The position numbers and the translations under genes were made by a program. From Vesta saturnalis (lineage: Eukaryota > Arthropoda > Insecta > Coleoptera > Lampyridae), in assembly GCA_036346205.1 (NCBI GenBank), contig JARFJB010002412.1, forward strand, positions 571,501 to 635,500: 64,000 nt of DNA, read 5' to 3'. Positions 47,680 to 60,943 of this stretch are shown piece after piece. Within the stretch, counting starts at the first letter, position 1; each line of letters opens with the position of its first letter. Under the pieces are notes generated by a model. The model did no database searches and was not told where the DNA came from. It was given only the letters and a program-made list of their open reading frames with translations.

Positions 47680-48548
47680 AGGCACAGACACAGGCACAGA
47701 CACAACACACACAGGCACAGGCATTTACACAGACACACATACAGAGACAGGCACAGACACAGGCGCAGACACAGACACAGACACAGACATAGACACAGAC
47801 ACAGACACAAACACAGGCACAGACACAGACATAATCATAGGCAGACTCAGATATAGACACAGACACAGAGACAGACACAGACACAGACACAGTCACAGGC
47901 GCAGACACAGGCACAGACACATACACAGACACAGACAGGCACAGACACAGACACAGGCACAGTCACAGGCACAAACAGAGACAGACAAAGACACAGACTC
48001 AGACACAGACACAGACACAGACACAGACACAGACACAGATACAGACACTGACACAGACACAGACACAGACACAGACACAGGCACAGACACAGATACAGAC
48101 ACAGAAACAGACGCAGACACAGACACAGACACAGACAGACAGACACAGACACAGACACAGAACACAGACACAGACACAGACACAGACACAGACACAGACA
48201 CAGACACAGACACAGACACAGACACAGACACAGACACAGACACAGACACAGACACAGACAGACACAGACACGGCCACGACACGGACAGGTACATACACAG
48301 ACACAGACACAGACAGACACAACGACAAACACAGGAAGAGACACAAACGCAGACACAGATACAGACACTAACATAGACACAGACGCAGACACAGACACAG
48401 ACACAGAGACAGACACAAACACACACACATACACAGGCACAGGCACAGACACAGACGCAGACACATACACAGGCACAGGCGCCGACTCAGACGTAGACGC
48501 AGCCGCTGTCACAGCAACATACACACATACAGACACAGGCAATGACAG

Positions 48549-48590
<42 letters not shown>

Positions 48591-51500
48591 ACAGACAGGC
48601 ACAGACACAGCCGCAGCCACAGACACAGACTCAGACACAGACATAGACACAGACACAGACAAAGACACAGACACAGACACAGACACAGACACAGTCACAC
48701 ACACACAGACACAGACACAGACACAGACACAGACACAGACACAGACACAGACACAGACACAGACACAGACATAGACACAGACACAGACACAGACACAGAT
48801 ACAGACACAGGCACAGTCACAGGTACACACAAAGTGTAAGACAAAGGCACAAAAACAGACAGACAAAAACACAAACACAAACGCAAACAGAGACAGGCCA
48901 AGACACAGACTCAGACTCAGACACAGACACAGATACAGATACAGACACTGACACAGACACAGACACAGACACAGACACAGACACAGGCACAGACACAGAC
49001 ACAGATACAGACACAGAAACAGACACAGACACGGACAAGGGCACAGACACAGGAACAGACACACGAACAGACACAGACATAGGCACAGACACAGACACAG
49101 ACGCACAGACACAAACACAGACACAAGTACAGACACAGAAACAGACACAGACACAGACACAGCCACAGACGCAGACACAGACACAGACACAGACACAGAC
49201 ACAGAAACAGACACAGGCACAGGCGCAGACGCAGATGCAGACACGGACACAGACGCAGACGCAGACGCAGACGCAGACTCAGACGCAGACGCAGACGCAT
49301 ACGCAGACGCAGACGCAGACGCAGACACTGACACAGCCACAGACACACATACAGACACAGACACAGACACAGAGACAGACACAGACACAGTCGCAGACAC
49401 AGACAAAGACAGCGACAGACACAGACACAGACACAGACACAGACACAGACACAGACACAGACACAGACACAGACACAGACACAGACACAGACACAGACAC
49501 AGACACAGACACAGACACACAGACACAGACACAGGCACAGACACAGACACAGACTCAGACACACACAGGCACAGACACAGACACAGACACAGACAAAGTC
49601 ACAGGCACAGGCAGACTCAGATACAGATACAGACACAGGCACAGACACAGACACAGACACACAGACACACACTCACAGACACAGGAGCAGACGCAGACAC
49701 AGAGATAGACCCAGACACAGACACTGACACAGACACAGAATCAGACACAGACACAGACACAGACACAGACACAGACACAGACACAACACAGACACAGATA
49801 CAGACACAGACACAGACACAGACACAGACACAGACACAGGCACAGACACAGACACAGACACAGACACAGACACAGACACAGACACAGACAAAGTCACAGA
49901 CACAGGCACAGGCAGACTCAGATACAGACACAGGTACAGACACAGACACACAGACACAGACACAGACACAGACACACACACATACACAGGCACAGACACA
50001 GGCACAGACACATACACAGGCACAGGCACAGGCACAGACATAGACACAGATGCAGCCACGGACACAGACACAGACGCCAACTCAGCCGCTGACACAGCCA
50101 CAGACACATACAGACACAGACACAGGCAATTACACAGACACACATACAGAGACAGGCACAGACACAGGCGCAGACACAGACACAGACACAGACACAGACA
50201 TAGACACAGACGCAGACAAAGACACAGACACAGACACAGACACAGACGCAGACACAGACACAGACACAGACACAGACACAGACACAGACACAGACACAAT
50301 CACAGACACAGACATAATCACAGGCAGACTCAGATATAGACACAGACACAGAGATAGACACAGACACAGACAGGCACAGACACAGACACAGGCACAGTCA
50401 CAGGCACAAACAGAGACAGACAAAGACACAGACTCAGACACAGACACAGACACAGACACAGATACAGACACTGACACAGACACAGACACAAACACAGACA
50501 CAGACACAGACACAGGCACAGACACAGATACAGACACAGAAACAGACACAGACACAGACACAGACACAGACACAGACACAGACACAGACACAGACACAGA
50601 CACAGACACAGACACAGACACAGACACAGACACAGACCCAGACACAGACACAGACAGACACAACGACAAACACAGGAAGAGACACAAACGCAGACACAGA
50701 CACAGACACTAACATAGACACAGACGCAGACACAGACACAGACACAGACACACACACATACACTGGCATAGGCACAGACACAGACGCAGACACATACACA
50801 TCCACAGGCACAGGCACAGACAGATACAGATGCAGCCACGAACACAGACACAGACGCCGACTCAGACGTAGACGCAGACGTAGACGCAGACGCTGACACA
50901 GCCACAGACACACATACAGAAAGACACAGGCAATTACAGACACACACACACACACACACAGACAGGCACAGACACAGCCGCAGACACAGACACAGACACA
51001 GACATAGACACAGACACAGACACAGACACAGACAAAGACACAGACACAGACACAGTCACACACACAGACACAGACACAGACACAGACACAGACACAGACA
51101 CAGATACAGTCACAGACACAGACACAGACACAGATACAGGCACAGCACAGCACAGCACACACAGACAAGACAAAGGCACAAAACAGACAGACACAAACAC
51201 AGACACAAACACAAACAGAGACAGGCCAAGACACAGACTCAGACTCAGACACAGACACAGATACAGATACAGACACACTGAACACAGACACAGACACAGA
51301 AACAGACACAGACACAGACACAGAACAGACACAGAACAGACACAGACACAGGCACAGACACAGAACACAGACACAGACGCACAGACACAAAGACACAGCA
51401 CAGACACAGAAACAGACACAGACACAGCACACCACAGACACAGACACAGAAACAGACACAGACACAGACACAGGCACAGACACAGACGCAGACAGACACA

Positions 51501-53160
51501 GACACAGACGCAGACGCAGACACAGAGCAGACGCAGACACAGACGCAGCCGCAGCCGCAGACGCAGACACAGACCAGACGCATACGCAGACACAGACAGA
51601 CGCGTACGCAGACGCAGACGCATACGCAGACACAGACGCAGACGCAGACACAGACCAGACACAGACGCACAGACGCAGACGCAGACGCAGACGCACAGAC
51701 GCAGCGCAGACACAGACGCAGACACAGACCACAGACACACACAGACACAGACACAGACACAGAGACCACAGCACAGTCACAGACACAAGTGAAGACAAAG
51801 GCACAAAACAGACAGACAAAACACAAACACAAACGCAAACAGAGACAGGCCAGACACAGACTCAGACTCAGACACAGAACAGAACAGATACAGACACTGA
51901 CACAGACAACACAGACACAGACACAGACACAGACACAGACACAGACACAGAACAAACAGAAACAGACACGACAGGGCACAGACACAGGAACAGACACAAA
52001 CAGACACAGACATAGGCACAGACACAGACACAGACCACAGACACAAACACAGACACAGACAGACACAGAAACAGACACAGACACAGACACAGCCACAGAC
52101 GCAGACACAGACACAGACACAGACACAGACACAGAAACAGACACAGGCACAGGCGCAGACGCAGATGCAGACACGGACACAGACGCAGACGCAGACGCAG
52201 ACGCAGACTCAGACGCAGACGCAGACGCAACCAGACCAGAACAGACGCAGACACTGACACAGCCACAGACACAAACAGACACAGACACAGACACAGAGAC
52301 AGACACAGACACAGCGCAGACACAGACAAAGACACACAGACACAGACACGAACACAGACACAGACACAGACACAGACACAGACACAGACACAACACAGAC
52401 ACAGACACAGACACAGACACAGACACAGACACAGACACAGACACAGACACAGACACAGACACAGACACAGACTCAGACACACAGGCACAGACACAGACAC
52501 AGACACAGACAAAGTCACAGGACAGGCAGACTCAGATACAGATACAGACACAGGCACAGACACAGACACAGACCAACAGAACACACTCACAGACACAGGA
52601 GCAGACGCAGACACAGAGATAGACCCAGACACAGACACTGACACAGACACAGAACAGACACAGACACAGACACAGACACAGACACAGACACAGACACAAC
52701 ACAGACACAGACACAGACACAGACACAGACACAGACACAGACACAGACACAGGCACAGACACAGACACAGACACAGACACAGACACAGACACAGACACAG
52801 ACAAAGTCACAGACACAGGCACAGGCAGACACAGATACAGATACAGACACACAGACACAGAAACAGACACAGACACACACAGACACAGACTCACAGACAC
52901 ACACACACAGACACAGACAGACGACAGACACAGAGACAGACAGACACAGACACAGACACAGACACAGACACAGCCACAGAAACAGACACAGACACAGCCA
53001 CTGACACAGACATAGACACAGACATACATACAGACACAGACACACACACAGCCACGGACACGGACACGGACACAGAGACAGGCACAGATACAGACACAGA
53101 CACAGACACAGACACGGACGGACACAGACACAGACACAGACACAGACACAACAGACACAG
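45501..53160. repeat. ACAGAC hexamer array, middle segment
   Basis: Carries AAGTGTAAGACAAAGGC at 46085 and 48832, GACGCA blocks at 46.5, 49.3, 51.5 and 52.2 kb, ATGCAGCCACG markers at 50050 and 50830, and short (AC)n runs. The stretch 50.83-51.77 kb parallels 38.06-39.0 kb, 51.78-52.86 kb parallels 48.82-49.93 kb, and 52.86-53.16 kb parallels 39.3-39.6 kb. From about 51.1 kb many units have lost one to three bases. Confidence 0.95.
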
Positions 53161-55861
53161 ACACAGATACTAATTTAGACAGACATTACACAGAAGACAG
53201 ATAATAAACACAGACAGGAATTAACAGAGACAGGTTGAAAACGATACACAGCATGGATAAGTATGAACAGACATAATGGCAACACAGACACACAATAACA
53301 CAGAATAACAAACAGACACAGGTGGTCACAGATTTAACAGACAGAAAAAGAGTTAACAGACACAGAAGACAGACACAGACACAGACACAGACGAAAAATT
53401 ACGACACAGACACAGAAAATTAATACACAGACAGACACAGACACAGACAAAATTAATAGACACAGACAGAAAAATTTAAGTCACAGACACAGAGGTAACA
53501 GACACAGACACAGACACAGACACAGTGATTTATAGACACAGGCACAGAAACACAGAAAAACAGAGACACAGCACAGACAGCTACACTACTGCAGAAGATA
53601 CAATACAGATGACACACGACATGACACAGAAGACGACACAGACATACACAGAAGTACAGACACAGACACAGAATTAAATATAGAGACACGATGATGACAG
53701 ACAAATTACACAGAAATAGACAGAACAGACACAGAATAGACAAGACACTCAGGTAACACAGACATAGACACAGACATTAGAGACACAGACAGACAGACAC
53801 AGTATATATAATACAGAAACACAGAACAGAGACACAGACACAGACACAGACACTGGACACAGACACAGACAGACAAGCAGACACAGACACAGACACAGAA
53901 GGACACAGACACAGAAACAGACACAGATAACACAGACACAGACACACAGACACACAGACACAGACACAGACCACAGACTCAGACACAGAGACACAGACAC
54001 AGACTAAACACACAGACACAGACACAGACAATTAATACACAGACACACAGAGAAGAGACAGACAGCATGGTGGCACAGACACAGACACAGACACAGATAA
54101 CAGACACAGACACAGACACAGACACAAACAGCAGACACAGACACAGAACTGACAGCACAGATATACAAATTAACAGAGACACAGAGACACAGGCACAGGC
54201 ACAGACACAATATACACAGCACACAGACACAGACATAAGACACAGACATAGCAGAGCACAGACAACAAGCGGTCATACACAGTATGCAGAAAATTACACA
54301 GACATAGAACAGACACAGACAAATGGGCAAAAACAACAAAATTACGAACGAAAATAACACGAACAGAGACAAAAAAGACACAGACACAGAACAATTAAAA
54401 TTAGACAGACATTAACAATACAGACACAGAACACAGAAAAAGACACAGACACAGATAATAACACACAGACACAGAAATTATAACAGACACAGACACAGAC
54501 ACAGACCAGACACAGACACAGACAGAGAAACAGACACATGCCATAGACACAGACACAGACAAAGACACAGACACTAGGAATTGACAGACACAGACAATAC
54601 ACAGACAGAAAATACACAGACACAGACACAGACAACGATTATTAAACATAAAAATACACAGACACAGACACAGACACAGACAGGCACACAACACAGACAT
54701 ACACAGACACAGACACAGACACAGACACAGACACAGACAAAGACACAGACACAGACACAGACACAGACAGACACAGACACTAAAACAAACACACAGACAG
54801 AACACAGATAACACAGATGGCAACAGACACAGACACAGTCACACAGACACAGACACAGAACAGACACAGACACAGACACAGACACAGACACAGACACAGA
54901 CAGACAAGCTGAACACAACACAGACATTAGAAACAGACACAGACACAGACACAGACAATGTAGACAAAGACAATACACAGACAGACCTAAACACAGACAC
55001 AGAATACACAGACACAGACACAGGAACAGACACAGAAACACAGACAATTACAACACAGACACAGACACAGATATACAGACACAGACAGACATAATATACA
55101 CAGACACAGAGAGATAGCAACAAACGACAGTAGACACAGACAGACACAGATAAATTAACACAGACACAGACACAGACAGAATTAAAGGGCAAGACAGAAT
55201 GGCAGACACAATAATACACAGACACAGGTGCATTAACACAGACACAGACATAGACTGAAATGCACAGAAACAATTACAAACATAACAGACACAGACACAG
55301 GCAAATTTACACATAAAAACGATTTACACAGACACAGACACAGACACAGACACAGTAATACACAGACAAACAATACAGCAGACACAGAATGCACAGACAC
55401 AGACACAGACACAGAATTAAAACATAAGACATTAGACAAGACACAGACACAGACACAGACACAGACACAGACATACAGACACAGACACAGACAGACCAGA
55501 CAGACACAGACACAGACACTGTGCAATAATTAAAACACAATATAATAATAATAATACACAGACACAGACATAACAGACACAGACAGACAGACACAGACAC
55601 AGACACAACACAGACATAGACACAGATAATACACACAGACAGACACAGACAGAGAACACACAGACACAGACACAGACAAGACACAGACACAGACACAGAC
55701 ACAGACACAGACAAAGACCAGACACAGACACAGAACACAGACACAGAACACAGACACAGACACAGTGATAACAGACACAGACACAGACACAGACACAGAT
55801 ACACAGACAGGCATGTAGACACAGACACACAAATAACACAGACACAATAAAAAAAAAAACA
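53161..55861 (+). mobile_element. shredded second copy of the R1-type element, interleaved with ACAGAC
   Basis: Islands of the 39.6-42.9 kb element appear in unbroken order, for example GATACTAATTTA (53167), GGTTGAAAACGATAC (53233), ATGGATAAGTATGA (53252), AAAAAGAGTTAAC (53345), ACGAAAAATTACGAC (53391), CACTACTGCAGAAGATAC (53584) and TGCAATAATTAAAA (55521). The order ends with AATAAAAAAAAAAA at about 55847. Between islands the original bases, mostly T-rich, are replaced by pieces of ACAGAC. The copy is about 600 bp shorter than the intact one. No reading frame survives. Confidence 0.9.
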
Positions 55862-56510
55862 CACACAGACACAGACACAGACACAGACACAGACACAGAC
55901 ACAGACACAGACACAGACACACAGCAGACACAGACACAGACGCAGACACAGACACAGACACAGACACAGACACAGACACAGACACAGACACAGACACAGA
56001 CACAGACACAGACAGACACAGACACAGACACAGACACAGACACAGACACAGACACAGACATAGACACAGATGCAGCCACGGACACAGACGCCAGACACAG
56101 ACACAGACACAGACACAGGCCCATACAGACACAGACACAGGCAATTACACAGACACACAGAGACAGGCACAGACACAGACAGACAGACACAGACACAGAC
56201 ACAGACACAGACACAGACATAGACACAGACACAGACAAAGACACAGACACAGACACAGACACAGACACAGACACAGACAGACAGACACAGACAGACACAG
56301 GCACAGACACAGACATAGACACAGACACAGACAAAGACACAGACACAGACACAGACACAGACGCAGACACAGACACAGACACAGACAGACACAGACACAG
56401 ACATAGACACAGACAGACACAGATACAGACACAGACACAGACACAGACACAGACACAGTCACAGACACAGACACAGGCACAGACACAGACAGACACAGAC
56501 AGGACAGACC
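55862..56510. repeat. ACAGAC array corresponding to 42.91-43.57 kb
   Basis: Same length class and same marker order (GATGCAGCCACGGACACAGA near 56069, GGCCCATACAGACAC, GGCAATTACACAGACAC) as the array between the two intact-copy elements. Confidence 0.9.
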
Positions 56511-58140
56511 TGTCAGACATAGGAACAGACACAGACACACAAAGACAGACACAGACACCGGCAGACACAGACTGGTCACACAGACACAGACACAGACACA
56601 GACACAGAATTACACAGACCGCAGACGACAGACACAGACACAGACACAATACACAGACACAGACACAGACACAGACACAGACACCGGATAGACACAACAC
56701 AGACTGCAATAGAGACACAGACACAGACACAAAAATAATACAGACACAGACACAGACACAGACACAGACACAGACACAGACACAGACGATAGACACAGAT
56801 AACACAGACAAACAGACACAGACGGACTGGAATAGACACAGACAACACAGACACAGACACATACGACACAGAGATAGACACAGACAGACACAGACACAGA
56901 CACAGACACAGACACAGACACAGACACGCGACCGAAACGTGCACAGACACACAGAAACAATACAGACACAGACAGACACAGACACAGACACCTGCACAGA
57001 CAGACACAGACACAGACACAGACACAGACACAGACACTGGAAAATACACAGACACAGACACAGACACAGACACAGACACAATACAGACACACAGATAGAC
57101 AGACACAGACACGACACAGACACAGCAGACAGACAGCACACAGACACAGACACAGACACAGAATAGACACAGACACAGACACAGACACAGACACAGAGAC
57201 AGACACAGACAAGACACAGACACAGACACAGACACAGACACAGACACAGACAAGACACAGACAGACACAGACACAGACACAGACACAGAGACACAGACAT
57301 ACAGACAACACAGACACAGACACAGACACAGACACAGACACAGACACAGAAGAGACACAGACACAGACACAGACACAGACACACACAGAACGGACAGACA
57401 CAGACACACACACGACAGACACAGACACAGACACAGACATGCAGACACAGACACAGACACAGACACACAGACATAGACACAGACACAGACACAGACACAG
57501 ACACAGACAGACAGCACAGACAACAGACACAGACACAGACACAGACACACACAGACACAGACACAGACACAGACACAGACACAGACACACAGACAAAGAC
57601 ACAGACACACAGACACAGACACAGACACAGACACAGACACAGACACAGACACAGACACAGACAGACAGACACAGACACAGACACAGACACAGACAAAACA
57701 CAGACACAGACACAGCCGACATGGGCAACAGACAGACACAGTCAGACACAGACAGAAACACAGACACAGATAATACACAGACACAGACACAGACACTCCA
57801 CAGACACAGACACAGACAGAGACACGTCGCACGCAGACACAGACACAGACACACCGGCACACAGACACGCACAGACACAGACACAGACACAGACACAGAC
57901 ACAGACACAGACAATACAGACACAGACACAGACACACACAGACACAGACAGGACACAGACACAGACACTGCAGACACAGACACAGACACAGACACAGACA
58001 CAGACACAGACACAGACACAGACACAGACACAGACACAGACACAGACAGACACGAGACACAGACACAGACACAGACACAGACACAGACACAGACACAGAC
58101 AGACACAGACACAGACACAGACACAGACACAGACACAGGC
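56511..58140 (+). mobile_element. shredded second copy of the Jockey-type fragment, interleaved with ACAGAC
   Basis: Surviving islands follow the order of 43.57-45.5 kb: GACCTGTC at the start, ACTGGTCAC, ACACCGGATA, ACTGCAATAGAG, GACGGACTGGAATAG, CGACCGAAACGTGC, AGAAACAATAC, CTGGAAAATAC, CACGTCGCACGC (57826) and ACACCGGCAC (57851). All spaces between are ACAGAC-type units. After about 57.86 kb only array remains, with the post-element marker GGCAACACAGACACACATAC at 58138. Confidence 0.85.
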
Positions 58141-59447
58141 AACACAGACACACATACAGAGACAGGCACAGACACAGACACAGACAGACACAGACACAGA
58201 CACAGACACAGACACAGACACAGACACAGACACAGACACAGACAGCCACAGAAACAGACAGACACAGACACAGACACGGACACAGACACAGAGACAGGCA
58301 CAGATACAGAGACAGACACAGACACCCGGACAGACACAGACACAGACACAGACACAGACACAGACACAGGCAGACAGACACAGACACAGACACAGACAGA
58401 CACAGACACAGACACAGACACAGACACAGACACAGACAGACACAGACAGAGACAGACAGACACAGGCACAGACACAGACAGACAGACACAGACACAGACA
58501 CAGACACAGACACAGACACAGACACAGACACAGACACAGACACAGACACAGACACAGACACAGACAGACACAGACACAGACACAGACACAGACACAGACA
58601 CAGACAGGCACAGACACAGACACAGACACAGACACAGACACAGACACAACAGTGTACAGACAAAGGCAGACAGACACAAACACAGACACAGACACAAACA
58701 GAGACACAGACACAGACACAGACACAGACACACAGACAGACACAGATACAGACACAGACACAGACAGACACAGACACAGACACAGATACAGACACAGACA
58801 CACAGACACAGGCACAGACACAGACACAGACAGACACAGATACAGACACAGACACAGACACAGACACAGACACAGACACAGACACATGCACAGACACAGG
58901 CACAGACACAGACACACAGACATAAACACAGACACAGACTGACACAGACACAGACACAGACACAGACACAGACACAGACACAGACAGACACAGACACAGA
59001 CACAGACACAGACACAGACAGACACAGACAGTCACAGACAGACACAGACACAGACACAGACACAGACGCAGACAGACACAGACACAGACACATACACAGA
59101 CACACACAGACACAGACACAGACACAGACGCATACGCAGACACAGACACAGACACAGACACAGACAGACAGACACGCAGACACAGACACAGACACAGACA
59201 CAGACACAGACAGACAGAACAGACACAGACACAGACACAGACACAGACACAGACACAGACACAGATACAGACACAGACACAGACACAGACACAGACACAG
59301 ACACAGACACAGACACAGACAGACACAGACACAGACACAGACACAGACACAGACACAGACACAGACACAGTCACAGACACAGACACAGACACAGATACAG
59401 ACAGACAGACACAGACACACAGACACAGACACAGACACACACACACA

Positions 59448-59484
<37 letters not shown>

Positions 59485-60068
59485 AGACAGACAGACACAG
59501 ACATAGACACAGACACAGACACAGACACAGACACAGACACAGACACAGACACAGACACACACAGACACAGACAGACACAGACACAGACACATACACAGAC
59601 ACAGACAGACACAGACAGACAGACACGGACAGACACAGACACAGACACAGACATGCACACGGACAGACACAGACACAGACACTGACAGACACAGACACAG
59701 ACACAGACAGACACAGACACAGACAGACAGACAGACACAGACACACAGACAGACACAGACAGACACAGACACAGACACAGACACAGACACAGACACAGAC
59801 ACAGACAGAGACAGAGACAGACACAGACAGAGACAGACACAGACACAGACACAGACACAGACAGACACAGACACAGACACAGACACAGACACACAGACAC
59901 AGACAGACACAGACAGACAGACAGACACAGACAGACACAGACACAGACAGACAGACACAGACACAGACACAGACACAGACAGACACAGACACAGACACAG
60001 ACACAGACACAGACACAGACACAGACACAGACAGACACAGACACAGACACAGACACAGACAGACACAG

Positions 60069-60102
<34 letters not shown>

Positions 60103-60900
60103 AGGCACAGACACAGGCACAGACACAGACACAGACACAGGCACAGGCATTTACACAGACACACACATACAGAGACAGGCACAGACACAGACACAGACAC
60201 AGACACAGACACAGACACAGACAGACACAGACACAGGCACAGACACAGACATACACACAGGCAGACACAGACACAGACAGACACAGAGACAGACAGACAC
60301 AGACACAGTCACAGACAGACACAGGCACAGACACAGACACAGACACAGACAGGCACAGACAGACACAGACAGACACAGGCACAAACAGAGACAGACAAAG
60401 ACAGACACAGACACAGACACAGACACAGACACAGACACAGACAGATACAGACACAGACACAGACACAGACACAGACACAGACACAGACACAGACACAAAT
60501 ACAGACACAGAAACAGACACAGACACAGACACAGACAGACAGACAGACACACAGACACAGACACAGACACAGACACAGACAGACACAGACACAGACACAG
60601 ACACAGACACAGACACAGACACAGACACAGACACAGACACAGACACAGACACAGCACAGACACAGACACACACAGACATACACAGACACAGACACAGACA
60701 GACACAGACAAGACACAGACAGAGACACAAACACAGACACAGACACAGACACAGACATAGACACAGACAGACAGACACAGACACAGACACAGACACAGAC
60801 ACACACAGACACAGACACAGACACAGACGCAGACACAGACACAGACACAGACAGACACACACAGTCACACAACATACACACATACAGACACAGGCAGACA

Positions 60901-60943
<43 letters not shown>

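Noticed and set aside
53161..55861. Independent diverged R1-type element
   Set aside because: Divergence by point mutation would leave mismatches spread evenly. Here islands are nearly identical to the 39.6-42.9 kb copy and the rest is pure hexamer, so it is the same element with tracts replaced.
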